The notes under the pieces: model-generated
The model's input: the letters and a program-made list of their open reading frames with translations, nothing else
What the model was told of the DNA's origin: nothing
Database searches by the model: none
In this document: in pieces, positions 51,484 through 60,650 of the stretch
Position numbering within the stretch: the stretch's first letter is position 1
How the letters are laid out: each line of letters opens with the position of its first letter
Translations under genes and position numbers: made by a program
From: Roseovarius lutimaris
GTDB lineage: Bacteria; Pseudomonadota; Alphaproteobacteria; Rhodobacterales; Rhodobacteraceae
Reading direction: 5' to 3'
Length of the DNA: 64,000 nt
Assembly: GCF_900115165.1 (NCBI RefSeq)
Contig: NZ_FOVP01000012.1
Location: 62,001 to 126,000, forward strand

Positions 51484-52929
51484 ATGACAACCGAACCAGT
51501 CAAGACAGATCCTCAGGCCGAAAAGCTCGCGTCCCGGTTTCCGACGGCCTACACGATCTTGTTCCTACTGATCGTTCTGGTCGCTGCGCTGACCTGGATC
51601 ATTCCGGCGGGTCAATATGACCGCGAGATGAACGAAGCTGTCGGGCGCGAAGTCGCCGTGGCGGGTACTTACACGACAGTCGATGCCAATCCGCAAGGTT
51701 TCATCGATGTCCTTCTGGCACCAACTGCGGGGTTTTATGACCCGGATAGTTATGCCGCCAACGCCATCGACGTGGCGCTGTTCGTACTATTTCTGGGCGG
51801 CTTTCTTGGGGTCGTAAACGCCACCGGATCAATTGATGTCGGGATCAGGGCGGCTATGCGCAAAATGACGGGGCGCGAGGTCTGGATGATACCGATCCTG
51901 ATGTCGCTCTTTGCCCTTGGCGGCACGACCTACGGCATGGCCGAGGAAACGCTGGCCTTCTATGCGCTCTTGATCCCGGTGATGATGGTTGCTGGGTTCG
52001 ATGCGCTGACGGGCGTTGCAATCATCCTGATCGGTGCCGGGATTGGCACGCTGGGGTCCACGATCAATCCCTTCGCTACTGTCATCGCCTCGAATGCGGC
52101 GGGTGTGGCGTTTACCGATGGACTTATTGTGCGTCTGGTGCTGCTGCTCGGCGGGCTTGCGATCTGTGTGGCCTATGTCATGCGTTACGCGATGCGGGTA
52201 AAGGCTGATCCGGCCCGCTCGATCGTTGCGGCCCAGGCCGATAGTAACAAACAGGCCTTTCTGTCCGGCGGCAATGGGACCGTTGAGGACCGGCTGAGCG
52301 GAACGCAATCGGTGATCCTGATCCTGTTCGCGGCAACCTTTGCGGCGCTGATCTGGGGGGTTTCCTCGCAGGGCTGGTGGATGGCGCAGATGGGCGCGCT
52401 GTTTCTGGGCATGGCCATTCTGGTCGGACTGATCGCGCGGATGGGCGAGAAACGCCTGACAGCGACCTTTGTTGACGGCGCGCGCGACCTTCTGGGCGTA
52501 GCGCTGATTATCGGTCTGGCCCGCGGCATCGTTGTGATCATGGAACAGGGTCTGATCGCCGACACGATCCTGAACAGCGCAGCACTGACCGTAGGTGGGT
52601 TGCCGGAACTGGCCTTCATCAACCTGATGTTCTGGATTGAGGTCGCGATGAGCTTTCTGGTGCCATCCTCGTCTGGCCTTGCCGTCCTGTCGATGCCGAT
52701 CATGGCACCGCTGGCAGACTTTGCCGGTGTTTAGCGTGATCTCGTGGTCACGGCCTATCAATCCGCCAGCGGTCTGGTGAACTTGGTCACGCCGACCTCG
52801 GCCGTGGTGATTGGTGGATTGGCCATCGGTCGTGTGCCCTATGACCGCTGGATCGCCTTTGTCTGGCCGCTTCTGCTGATCCTGACGATCTTTATCTCGG
52901 CCGTGCTCAGCATCGCCGCAATCCTCTGA
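51484..52929 (+). pseudogene. YfcC/ArcD-type arginine transporter with in-frame TAG
   Basis: The frame of 481 codons is interrupted by one TAG at 52732-52734 (after F-A-G-V). The same frame then continues R-D-L-V-V-T-A-Y-Q-S-A-S-G-L-V-N-L-V-T-P-T-S-A-V, a conserved end of the YfcC family, to the real stop at 52929. The first part (51484-52734) has all other family features (G-G-T-T-Y-G-M-A-E-E-T, I-N-P-F-A-T). Loss of the last 65 residues, two helices, probably inactivates it. Located before arcA, it should have exchanged arginine for ornithine. Suppressor readthrough or a base-call error are alternatives. Confidence 0.82.
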
Positions 52930-52948
52930 CATAACTGGAGTCTCCAAC

Positions 52949-54178
52949 ATGACGACCCACGAACTTGGCGTCCATTCCGAAACCGGCAGACTGCGGCAGG
53001 TCATCGTCTGCCGCCCCGGTCTGGCGCATCGCCGATTGACGCCGTCGAACGCCCAATCGCTGCTGTTCGACGATGTGTTCTGGGTCAAGCAGGCGCAGAA
53101 GGACCACGATGTTTTCGCAACCACAATGCGCGGCGAGGGGATCGAGGTTCTGGATGTGAACGTCCTGCTTGCCGAAACGCTGGATATTCCTGAGGCGCGC
53201 ACATGGGTGCTGGACCACCGTATCACCACCAATGATGTCGGCACCGGGATGCTGGGCGAACTTCGGGCCTGGATGAACGGGTTGCCGGGCGCAAAACTGG
53301 CCGAGCATCTCATCGGCGGGCTGGAGGTTGGCGATCTGCCGTTTGAGCCGTCCGGTCTGTTTGGCAGCTATCTGGGGCCGCATGGCTTTATCTTGCCGCC
53401 GCTGCCCAACTTTCTGTTTACGCGCGACAATAGCGCGTGGATCTATGGCGGCGTGTCGCTGAACCCGATGTTCTGGCCCGCGCGCAAGCCCGAAACGCTG
53501 CTGACCGCGGCAGTTTACAGGTTCCACCCGGAATTTGCGGGCAAGGCGCAGGTACATTGGGGCGACCCGACGGTGGATCACGGGCTTGCCACCGTCGAAG
53601 GCGGCGATGTGATGCCCGTGGGCCATGGCACCGTGTTGGTCGGGATGGGCGAACGATCATCGCCACAGGGCATCGGCCTCTTAGCGGCGGCGATGTTTGC
53701 CAAGGGCGCGGCAGATCGCGTGATTGCCTGTCAATTGCCGAAAAGCCGTGCGGCGATGCACCTGGACACGGTGTTCACGCTGTGTGGCGGCGATGTGGTG
53801 ACAAGTTTCAAAGAGGTTGCAGACGAAATGACCTGCTTCGATCTGCGTCCAGCCGAGGGCAAGGCGCCGCTGCAATTTCGGCGTGACGACCGGCACCTGT
53901 TTGAGGTGGTTGCGGAAGTCTTGAACCTGCCGAAGCTGACGGTTGTTCCCACCGGCGGCGATAATGAGGCCGAGCGGTCGCGAGAACAGTGGAACGACGG
54001 CAACAATGTGCTGGCGCTGCGCCCCGGTGTGGTCGTCGGCTATGATCGCAACGATGATACCAACGCCGCACTGCGCGCTGCGGGTATCGAAGTACTGGAA
54101 CTGCCGGGGGCCGAACTGGGCCGGGGAAGGGGCGGCAGTCATTGCATGAGTTGCCCGACCATCCGCGATGCTGAATGA
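52949..54178 (+). CDS. arcA: Arginine deiminase
   Basis: 409 aa. Converts arginine to citrulline and ammonia. Catalytic motifs: F-T-R-D-N (Asp), E-G-G-D-V, H-L-D-T-V-F (His, Asp), and nucleophile Cys in G-G-S-H-C-M-S-C-P near the C-terminus. Complete length. First enzyme of the arc operon, 19 bp after the transporter frame. Followed by arcB and arcC in the same direction. Confidence 0.95.
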   Translation: MTTHELGVHSETGRLRQVIVCRPGLAHRRLTPSNAQSLLFDDVFWVKQAQKDHDVFATTMRGEGIEVLDVNVLLAETLDIPEARTWVLDHRITTNDVGTGMLGELRAWMNGLPGAKLAEHLIGGLEVGDLPFEPSGLFGSYLGPHGFILPPLPNFLFTRDNSAWIYGGVSLNPMFWPARKPETLLTAAVYRFHPEFAGKAQVHWGDPTVDHGLATVEGGDVMPVGHGTVLVGMGERSSPQGIGLLAAAMFAKGAADRVIACQLPKSRAAMHLDTVFTLCGGDVVTSFKEVADEMTCFDLRPAEGKAPLQFRRDDRHLFEVVAEVLNLPKLTVVPTGGDNEAERSREQWNDGNNVLALRPGVVVGYDRNDDTNAALRAAGIEVLELPGAELGRGRGGSHCMSCPTIRDAE

Positions 54179-54198
54179 CCCCGTGAAAGGATCACACA

Positions 54199-55200
54199 AT
54201 GAGCTTTAACCTCAAGAACCGCAGTTTCCTAACCCTGCGCGATTTCAATCCCGCCGAGATCGGGTTTCTGCTGAAACTTTCAGCCGATCTCAAAAGCGCA
54301 AAATATACCGGCACCGAACAGCCCGGCCTGAAAGGCAAGGAGATTGCCTTGATCTTCGAAAAGGACAGTACCCGGACCCGCGTCGGTTTCGAGGTGGCGG
54401 CGCATGATCAGGGTGCCACGGTCACTTATCTCGGGCCATCGGGCAGCCATATCGGCCACAAGGAAAGCGTCAAGGACACCGCTCGCGTACTGGGCCGGGT
54501 CTATGATGCAATCGAATATCGCGGCTTCGGGCAGCAGATCGTCGAACAACTGGCCGAGTTTTCCGGTGTCCCGGTTTACAACGGCCTGACGGATGAATTT
54601 CACCCGACGCAGATCCTGGCGGATTTCCTGACCATGTCGGAACACAGTGACAAGCCGATGCGCGAAATATCCTATGCGTTTCTTGGCGACGCAAAGAACA
54701 ACATGGGCGACAGTCTGCTGATCGGCGGGGCCAAGATGGGCATGGATGTGCGGCTTTGCGCACCCAAGGCCTGCTGGCCCACCAAGGAGATCCAAGCCGA
54801 AGCGCAGTCTATCGCCTCTGAGACGGGGGCACGGGTGACTTTGACTGATGATGTGGGCGAGGCCGTCAAGGGCGTCGATTTCGTCTATACTGATGTCTGG
54901 CTGTCGATGGGCGAGGCCAAGGAAAAATGGGCCGAGCGGATCGGGCTGTTGATGCCTTATCAGGTCAATGCTGAGGTGATGCAGAAAACCGGCAATCCGC
55001 GCGTGAAATTCATGCATTGCCTGCCTGCGTTCCACAACACTGAAACCGAAGTCGGCAAGGACATCGAGGCAAAATTCGGGATCACTGCCATGGAGGTAAC
55101 GGACGAGGTGTTCGAAAGCCCGGCATCGATCGTGTTTGATCAGGCGGAAAACCGGATGCACACGATCAAGGCGGTTCTTGTCGCCACATTGGGGGGCTGA
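54199..55200 (+). CDS. arcB: Ornithine carbamoyltransferase (catabolic)
   Basis: 333 aa. Carbamoyl-phosphate site D-S-T-R-T-R (around 58), H-P-T-Q (around 137), ornithine-binding segment with D-V-W-L-S-M-G, and H-C-L-P (around 273). Phosphorolyses citrulline to ornithine and carbamoyl phosphate. Length and gene context indicate the catabolic enzyme. It precedes arcC by 3 bp. Confidence 0.94.
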   Translation: MSFNLKNRSFLTLRDFNPAEIGFLLKLSADLKSAKYTGTEQPGLKGKEIALIFEKDSTRTRVGFEVAAHDQGATVTYLGPSGSHIGHKESVKDTARVLGRVYDAIEYRGFGQQIVEQLAEFSGVPVYNGLTDEFHPTQILADFLTMSEHSDKPMREISYAFLGDAKNNMGDSLLIGGAKMGMDVRLCAPKACWPTKEIQAEAQSIASETGARVTLTDDVGEAVKGVDFVYTDVWLSMGEAKEKWAERIGLLMPYQVNAEVMQKTGNPRVKFMHCLPAFHNTETEVGKDIEAKFGITAMEVTDEVFESPASIVFDQAENRMHTIKAVLVATLGG

Positions 55201-55203
55201 GCG

Positions 55204-56121
55204 TTGTTGGTGGTTGCAGCCCTTGGCGGCAATGCCCTGTTGCATCGGGGCGAGCCGCTGACAGCAGAGAACCAGCGGATGAATGTGCAGAAAGCTGCCC
55301 CTGCACTGGCGGCGATCCTGCGCGCTGGACATCAGTTGGTCATCACCCATGGCAATGGCCCGCAGGTTGGCCTGTTGGCATTGCAAGGTGCGGCCTACAA
55401 GCCCGACGAGGCCTATCCGCTGGATGTTCTCGGGGCCGAAACCGAGGGTATGATCGGTTACCTGATAGAGCAGGAACTGGAAAACGCTCTGAATCATGAC
55501 CGGCCTGTTGCGGTCTTGCTGACACAGATCGTTGTGGATTCCAAAGACCCAGCCTTTACCACCCCCGGCAAATTTGTCGGGCCGGTCTATGCCGAGACCG
55601 AGGCCCGCGCGATGGCAGCAGCGCGGGGTTGGGCCATCGCTCCTGATGGCACAAAATGGAGACGCGTCGTCGCCTCTCCTCTACCGCAGGAAATCCCGGA
55701 CCTGCCGGTGCTGCGCTTGCTGCTGGATCAGGGTGTGGTCGTAATCTGCGCCGGAGGGGGCGGCATTCCGGTTGTGCGACGTCAGGACGGGAGCCTGATC
55801 GGAGTTGAAGCCGTGATCGACAAGGACTATGCCAGCGCCTTTCTTGCCGCGGAGTTGCAGGCCGACGCGCTGCTGCTGTTGACCGATGTAGAGGCGGTCT
55901 TTAGCGATTTTGGGACTGACCAAGCCATGCCTGTTGCGCGCCTGACCCCGCAAGAGGCCGACAAGCTGGACTTGCCTGAAGGGTCGATGAAGCCCAAGGT
56001 TGCCGCTGCTGCCAATTTTGTGCGCGCTGGCGGTAAGCTGGCCGGGATCGGACGCTTGGAAGATGCCATTTTGATTCTAAACGGTACAGCAGGTACGGTC
56101 GTTACGACGCAGGGTGCCTAA
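55204..56121 (+). CDS. arcC: Carbamate kinase
   Basis: 305 aa from TTG 55204, with GGGGGG upstream at the arcB stop. Amino-acid-kinase fold: A-L-G-G-N-A-L, T-H-G-N-G-P-Q-V-G, G-G-G-G-I-P-V-V, D-K-D-Y-A-S-A and M-K-P-K-V. Makes ATP from carbamoyl phosphate. Completes the arginine deiminase pathway, which yields ATP and ammonia; ammonia could protect against acid or metal stress. Confidence 0.94.
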   Translation: MLVVAALGGNALLHRGEPLTAENQRMNVQKAAPALAAILRAGHQLVITHGNGPQVGLLALQGAAYKPDEAYPLDVLGAETEGMIGYLIEQELENALNHDRPVAVLLTQIVVDSKDPAFTTPGKFVGPVYAETEARAMAAARGWAIAPDGTKWRRVVASPLPQEIPDLPVLRLLLDQGVVVICAGGGGIPVVRRQDGSLIGVEAVIDKDYASAFLAAELQADALLLLTDVEAVFSDFGTDQAMPVARLTPQEADKLDLPEGSMKPKVAAAANFVRAGGKLAGIGRLEDAILILNGTAGTVVTTQGA

Positions 56122-56144
56122 ACCGCCAAAGGAAAGTACCTGAT

Positions 56145-56831
56145 ATGTGCATGTCAGCTGGCGTCAGTTTCACCGCAAGCGTCTTTCTGGTGGTTGGCGG
56201 CTCCGCGATTTCGGTCATCGCGTGGCGCAAGAACCTACGCTATCTGCCAATTGCCCTGATGCCGCTCTTTGCGGGCCTTCAGCAGTTCATGGAAGGAAAT
56301 GTCTGGCTTGGAATGACAGGCTCGGATCCGCTTGCCGTCGTCTGGGGCGCGATGGGGTTCATGTTTTTTACCTGGTTCATGTGGCCCGTCTGGATACCTT
56401 TTTGCGTCTTCGTGCTGGAACCCGCCAGCAGCCCCCGCAAACCGCTTTTCCTGGCGCTATCTCTTATAGGATTGCTGTTCGGTTTGTTGCTTTATGTGCC
56501 GCATGGCTTGAGCCGCGACATGATAGTGGTCGAGATCAACAACGCCTCATTGGCCTATGAAAAGTCGATGTGGCTGGATTTCATGATGCCACGCTGGCTG
56601 ACAAACACGATTTATGTTGCGCTCATCGTCATCCCGCCCGCCTTATCGCACTACCGGCATGTGCGCCATTTCGCGTTGACTTTGGTGGCTGTTATTGTCG
56701 TGGATTTTGCTCTGTTGCAGTATGCCTATATCTCTTTCTTCTGTCTGCTGGCAGGATTGGCCACGCTGCACCTCGTATATATCATTCTGACGAATAAATG
56801 CGCACAAGAATGCCCGGAATTGTTCGCATAG
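56145..56831 (+). CDS. DUF6629-like membrane protein
   Basis: 228 aa with seven hydrophobic segments. It opens M-C-M-S-A-G-V-S-F-T-A-S, like the M-C-F-S-A-x-x-S-F opening of this uncharacterised family, and has P-L-F-A-G-L-Q-Q-F-M-E-G-N-V-W-L. C-terminal N-K-C-A-Q-E-C-P. It follows arcC by 23 bp and may be the last gene of that operon. Function unknown. Confidence 0.65.
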   Translation: MCMSAGVSFTASVFLVVGGSAISVIAWRKNLRYLPIALMPLFAGLQQFMEGNVWLGMTGSDPLAVVWGAMGFMFFTWFMWPVWIPFCVFVLEPASSPRKPLFLALSLIGLLFGLLLYVPHGLSRDMIVVEINNASLAYEKSMWLDFMMPRWLTNTIYVALIVIPPALSHYRHVRHFALTLVAVIVVDFALLQYAYISFFCLLAGLATLHLVYIILTNKCAQECPELFA

Positions 56832-56977
56832 TAAGGCTCTCAGCGGCACGGTGTGGTATGGGACCAAGCCTACACCTGCCCACGGTCTGATGCAGCATAT
56901 TATCAATTATTGTAGCGCTTTAGGCGAACTGAGGCTTTCTGACGGCCAGAGTTTGCGGATTGCAACCGACCTCGTTA

Positions 56978-56990
56978 AACTTGACAAGTT
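56978..56990. promoter_or_regulatory. 13-bp palindrome upstream of the second ECF sigma gene
   Basis: AACTTG-A-CAAGTT, perfect, flanked by direct repeats TTAAAC. It lies about 90 bp before the proposed GTG start. It may be an operator or part of a sigma-70 promoter (TTGACA overlaps it). Confidence 0.4.
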
Positions 56991-57075
56991 CACAGTTAAA
57001 CGGAGTACATTGAGTGCCGCGAGTTTGTCGGCATTTACGAATTGCAGAATTGGAAATTACTTTGGAGTGGCGGTT

Positions 57076-57693
57076 GTGACTAATAGCGGGGCAAATACGA
57101 CCAAAGCACAAACCAATGAGCATTCGCCGGTCGAGGCCTTGACGATCAATCGCCGGATGTTTCTGGGATTTCTTGTCAAGCGATTGGGCAACCTGGCCGA
57201 AGCCGAAGACGTTCTTCAAGAATTTTGCCTCAGGGTTCTCAAACGCAAAGACCAATTGCGCGACGCTGAAAAGCTGAATGCCTGGCTTTATTCCATCCTG
57301 CGATCGACTCTGAACGACCATTATCGAAAGACCGGGCGCAATCGTCGGCTGAGTGCAGCGTTTGAGGGAGAACAAAAAAGCACCGAAACCAGCGAAGTCG
57401 GTGCCGAGGAGTACGTGCATATTTGCCAGTGTGTCCGCGGCTTGATCTCAACACTTCCAACGGATACAGGCGACTTGATACGCCGCATCGATCTGGAGGA
57501 TGAGAGCCGTCAGTCCGTTGCGGAAAATCTGGGTATTTCCTCCGGGGCCCTTGCCGTCCGATTGCACCGCGCACGCGCAACGCTTCGTGACCGGTTGCTG
57601 GGCCACTGTGGTTGTTGTTGTGAACATGGATTTCAGGATTGCTCTTGCCCGCCCATTGGTTGCGGTGGCACGGATGACCAAACACACTGTTGA
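57076..57693 (+). CDS. CorE-like ECF sigma factor with Cys-rich tail (second)
   Basis: 205 aa from GTG 57076, chosen because GGAG lies 8 bp upstream and the family starts here; a longer frame to 56851 has no ribosome site. Region 2: F-L-V-K-R-L-G-N-L-A-E-A-E-D-V-L-Q-E-F, then L-R-S-T-L-N-D-H-Y-R-K. Region 4: S-V-A-E-N-L-G-I-S-S-G-A-L-A-V-R-L-H-R-A-R. Tail: C-G-C-C-C-E-H-G-F-Q-D-C-S-C, then C-G-G and a final Cys. It has more cysteines than its relatives. Like them it probably senses copper through the tail. Confidence 0.83.
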   Translation: MTNSGANTTKAQTNEHSPVEALTINRRMFLGFLVKRLGNLAEAEDVLQEFCLRVLKRKDQLRDAEKLNAWLYSILRSTLNDHYRKTGRNRRLSAAFEGEQKSTETSEVGAEEYVHICQCVRGLISTLPTDTGDLIRRIDLEDESRQSVAENLGISSGALAVRLHRARATLRDRLLGHCGCCCEHGFQDCSCPPIGCGGTDDQTHC

Positions 57694-57797
57694 TCTGGAC
57701 CCCAATGTTATCAGCCTGAAATCCAGATCTATCCGCAATCCAAATGCGGCTCTTGGATGGCACGAAAGCCGTAGGTTCAGCAGCCACGAGTACGACA

Positions 57798-57824
57798 TGT
57801 AATGTTCGTGCCGCATAAGCGTCT
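57798..57824 (+). promoter_or_regulatory. ECF-type promoter TGTAA-N17-CGTCT
   Basis: TGTAATGTT (TGTAA at 57798-57802), 17 bp, CGTCT (57820-57824). It precedes the DUF5676/DUF3141 pair and lies just after the second CorE-like sigma gene. Confidence 0.78.
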
Positions 57825-57889
57825 ACTTCTTTGAGAGCGCATGTTTCGGGATGCCCGGAATGCTCGCGCCGTTCACTTGGAGAAATGAC

Positions 57890-58177
57890 ATGAGTACTCA
57901 ATTTTCAGGTCACACCACAATCCAAATACCAATCGTCGCCCTAGGCTGGAGCCTTGGTATTTTTCTCGCAATTACTTTCGCAATCTGTGTCCTTTTCGGC
58001 CTCATTTTCCCTGGGGCAACCATGTACCAAGTCTGGTTGCCGTTGTTGCCTTGGGTGAGTTGGATCAGCTGGACAAGTTTTGCGTTGGGCCTTGCTGAAG
58101 CCTTTGCATATGGCTGGTTTATCGCGCTGATTTTCGGCCCATTGTTCAACTACTTCTCTGCGAGGACGCGCAAATGA
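57890..58177 (+). CDS. DUF5676-like membrane protein
   Basis: 95 aa from ATG 57890 (TTGGAG 7 bp upstream); an in-frame ATG at 57851 has no site. Two membrane segments with A-L-G-W-S-L-G-I-F-L-A and G-W-F-I-A-L-I-F-G-P-L-F-N-Y-F. This pattern matches the DUF5676 membrane family found in copper and silver clusters. It overlaps the DUF3141 gene by 4 bp. Confidence 0.7.
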   Translation: MSTQFSGHTTIQIPIVALGWSLGIFLAITFAICVLFGLIFPGATMYQVWLPLLPWVSWISWTSFALGLAEAFAYGWFIALIFGPLFNYFSARTRK

Positions 58178-60006
58178 ACAGGTCGCAAAAAACTAAGACC
58201 TTAAGTGAGATCGGCGGGGGCAATGTGACACGCCTCGTGCAAGATAGGCGAAAAGCGGGCCAGGCGGCGCAGAAAATGCAACAGGGCGTCGATGCTGTCA
58301 AACCCCCGGCGAACGCGACGACCTACAGTCGCGACCTGTTTGAACGCTGGGTGCTTTTCCTCGACACGTTGCGTCAAAGAGCCGACAACATTACTGAGCA
58401 CGAACGCCAAGGCATGCCGCCGCTGCTGGATTTCAGATACGAAACCATCATGGATGCCCGCAGGTTCGATCAACCAGCGAATTACGCGTTGTTGCGGATC
58501 ACCGAAGTTGGCGATGAGTGTTGGGAAGACTGTGTTGACGAAGCAAAAGCACCGGTCGTGGTCGTTGATCCACGGGCGGGTCATGGTCCAGGTATTGGCG
58601 GTTTCAAACGGGACAGCGAAATCGGCATGGCGATGCACGAAGGCCATCCTGTTTATTTCGTCATGTTCTTTCCAGAACCGATGCCGGGCCAGACGCTGTC
58701 TGATGTCCACCACGCCCTGCGTGCCTTTGTGACCGAGGTGGCCGGTCGGCACCCCAATACGCCCCCCATTCTCTACGGGAACTGTCAGGCGGGTTGGGCG
58801 TTGACGCTTTTGGCCGCCGATTGCGCGGGTCTGAGCGGGCCTGTGGTGCTTAACGGGTCTCCGCTGTCCTATTGGGCAGGTGAAGTCGACTCCAGCCCAA
58901 TGCGGGTGATGGGTGGATTGTCTGGCGGGTCCTGGACCGCACATCTTGCTGCTGATCTTGGCGATGGCCGCCTTGACGGTGCCTATTTGGCTCAGAACTT
59001 CGAGCGCCTTCAGCCGGAAAAAGCGATATGGGAAAAGTATACAAACCTGTTGAGTAACGTCGACACTGAGGCTGATCGGTTTCTGGAGTTTGAACGCTGG
59101 TGGAATGGCTTTTACACGCTGAGCCGTGAGGAAATCCTGGCCATTACGCAGAACCTGTTCATCGGCAATAAACTTGAATCCGGCGAGATGCGAATTGACA
59201 ACCACTGCAAGGTTGATTTGCGCCGAATCCAGAACCCGATGATTGTTTTCGCCTCCTACGGGGACAACATCACACCGCCCGCACAGGCGCTGGGGTGGGT
59301 GCCGCAGGTCTACAAGGATACCGCAGACCTCAAAACAGCGGGTCAGCGCATTGTCTATCTGACCAACCCGCATGTCGGGCACCTTGGCCTTTTCGTGTCA
59401 GCCTCCGTCGCGAAGCTGGAGCATCGCGCCATTCTCGAAAGTCTTGACGAGATTGGGGCGCTCGAGCCCGGCCTGTACGAAATGAAAATCGACAACCCAA
59501 CCGGCAGCGACGACTGCCACAAACCCGATTACACCGTGCGATTTGAGTCACGTGAAGTCTCGGATATCGGCGGCAAACAAGATGATGCCGCGCTGATCAA
59601 GGTTCGCCAGGCTTCGGAATTGAACGAGGCAGTCTATTCGCTGTTTGTCAGCCCCTGGATCATGGCTATGTCCAATCCAATCAGCGCCGATGCGTTCAAG
59701 CGCATGCACCCGATGCGTGTGTCGCGGATGGTCTTTTCCGAACAGTTCAACCCGTGGATGAGATTGGTCCACCTCACGGCCGAACATATCGGAAAAACCC
59801 GGACACCATTGCCTGCGACCGACCCCGCAATATTGGCTGAACACTCTGCGCTGGACGCACTTGGCCAACAGATAAGAACCGCTCGCATACAACGAGATCG
59901 GGTGACTGCAGCACTCTTTCAAATCATCTTTGGATTGCCGGACAGCTCTGAGGCGTCCGCCATCGAAAGCGACGATACTGACGATAGCGCACGAATGGGG
60001 GTCTGA
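58174..60006 (+). CDS. DUF3141 alpha/beta-hydrolase-like protein
   Basis: 610 aa. The core is a PhaC-like alpha/beta hydrolase: V-D-P-R-A-G-H-G-P-G-I-G-G-F and the nucleophile elbow Y-G-N-C-Q-A-G-W, where Cys replaces Ser as in polyhydroxyalkanoate synthases. Later Y-G-D-N-I-T-P-P (Asp) and H-V-G-H-L-G (His) complete a plausible triad. Shorter than many DUF3141 proteins (inferred from memory, about 750 aa). Substrate unknown. Second gene after the ECF promoter at 57798. Confidence 0.78.
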   Translation: MNRSQKTKTLSEIGGGNVTRLVQDRRKAGQAAQKMQQGVDAVKPPANATTYSRDLFERWVLFLDTLRQRADNITEHERQGMPPLLDFRYETIMDARRFDQPANYALLRITEVGDECWEDCVDEAKAPVVVVDPRAGHGPGIGGFKRDSEIGMAMHEGHPVYFVMFFPEPMPGQTLSDVHHALRAFVTEVAGRHPNTPPILYGNCQAGWALTLLAADCAGLSGPVVLNGSPLSYWAGEVDSSPMRVMGGLSGGSWTAHLAADLGDGRLDGAYLAQNFERLQPEKAIWEKYTNLLSNVDTEADRFLEFERWWNGFYTLSREEILAITQNLFIGNKLESGEMRIDNHCKVDLRRIQNPMIVFASYGDNITPPAQALGWVPQVYKDTADLKTAGQRIVYLTNPHVGHLGLFVSASVAKLEHRAILESLDEIGALEPGLYEMKIDNPTGSDDCHKPDYTVRFESREVSDIGGKQDDAALIKVRQASELNEAVYSLFVSPWIMAMSNPISADAFKRMHPMRVSRMVFSEQFNPWMRLVHLTAEHIGKTRTPLPATDPAILAEHSALDALGQQIRTARIQRDRVTAALFQIIFGLPDSSEASAIESDDTDDSARMGV

Positions 60007-60195
60007 AAGGCGGCAGGTATGGTTTCGGGGCATCGAACAAAGGCGCAAATGCTGTTTGACCGCAGGCCGTAAGCTACAATGGATCGTCGTCAGTGTTTGG
60101 AATTCTCTTGCACCGACTGGCAAGGATGGGTGATTGCGACAAAACTGTACATTAAAGCGGTTGTTTGGATTTGTGCGGCGCGCTATTTCGATGTA

Positions 60196-60561
60196 ATGGA
60201 ACGGATACGCCACATAGCTAGAGTTGTAATTTTGGCATTGATCCTCGCGATTGGTTCCAACGGTGTCGCGATTGCATCGAGTAGTATTGAGCATCAAGAG
60301 AGCTGCGTTGATGCAGCCCAAGGCGACGCCTTTCATGTGACGCCCGATGACGGGCACGATCATGAAATAAACATGTCTAGCCACAACGTGCCGGAGCATG
60401 ATCACGATACGTGTATGTCTCATGCAGGCCCGGCGTTGTTTCCGGAAACAAATCGGCCACAATATTTGCCTGTTTCTCTCCTTGATAGATTGCACATGCA
60501 AGATCATTCGGTGAACGTTGTCGTACGTGCTGAAAGCCTGCATCGCCCTCCAAATACCTGA
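60196..60561 (+). CDS. Exported His/Cys-rich small protein
   Basis: 121 aa from ATG 60196; longer in-frame starts at 60079 give unlikely N-termini. Signal peptide (V-V-I-L-A-L-I-L-A-I-G-S-N-G-V-A-I-A), then His-rich segments D-D-G-H-D-H-E and P-E-H-D-H-D-T-C-M-S-H and a tail L-H-R-P-P-N. Layout matches the protein at 37835. Probable periplasmic copper binder ahead of the TolC/multicopper-oxidase genes. Confidence 0.58.
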   Translation: MERIRHIARVVILALILAIGSNGVAIASSSIEHQESCVDAAQGDAFHVTPDDGHDHEINMSSHNVPEHDHDTCMSHAGPALFPETNRPQYLPVSLLDRLHMQDHSVNVVVRAESLHRPPNT

Positions 60562-60564
60562 TCC

Positions 60565-60580
60565 GTCCGGGAAACCGGAC
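60565..60580 (+). terminator. Hairpin with GAAA tetraloop after the His-rich gene
   Basis: GTCCGG-GAAA-CCGGAC: six-base-pair stem closed by a GNRA loop, 4 bp after the stop. Only a weak T-containing stretch follows, so it may be a processing or attenuation element instead of a full terminator. Confidence 0.45.
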
Positions 60581-60650
60581 CTTGCTTGACTGATCCGACG
60601 CAAATTGGCGCCTGGATTCAACCTCATCATGTAAAGATCGGGAATTACCA

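Noticed and set aside
51829..53313. Long minus-strand open frame of 494 codons opposite the arginine transporter and arcA
   Set aside because: It lies antisense to two clearly coding genes and its residue composition (His/Arg/Gln-rich, no family motif) is typical of a high-GC shadow frame.
54280..55497. Minus-strand open frame of 405 codons opposite arcB and arcC
   Set aside because: Antisense to well-defined enzymes with all catalytic motifs; no ribosome site and no family signal.
60018..60055. Possible sixth ECF promoter (CGTAA...CGTCA) upstream of the His-rich gene
   Set aside because: The nearest match has a 15-base spacer and mismatches in both elements, outside the strict pattern of the five accepted sites.
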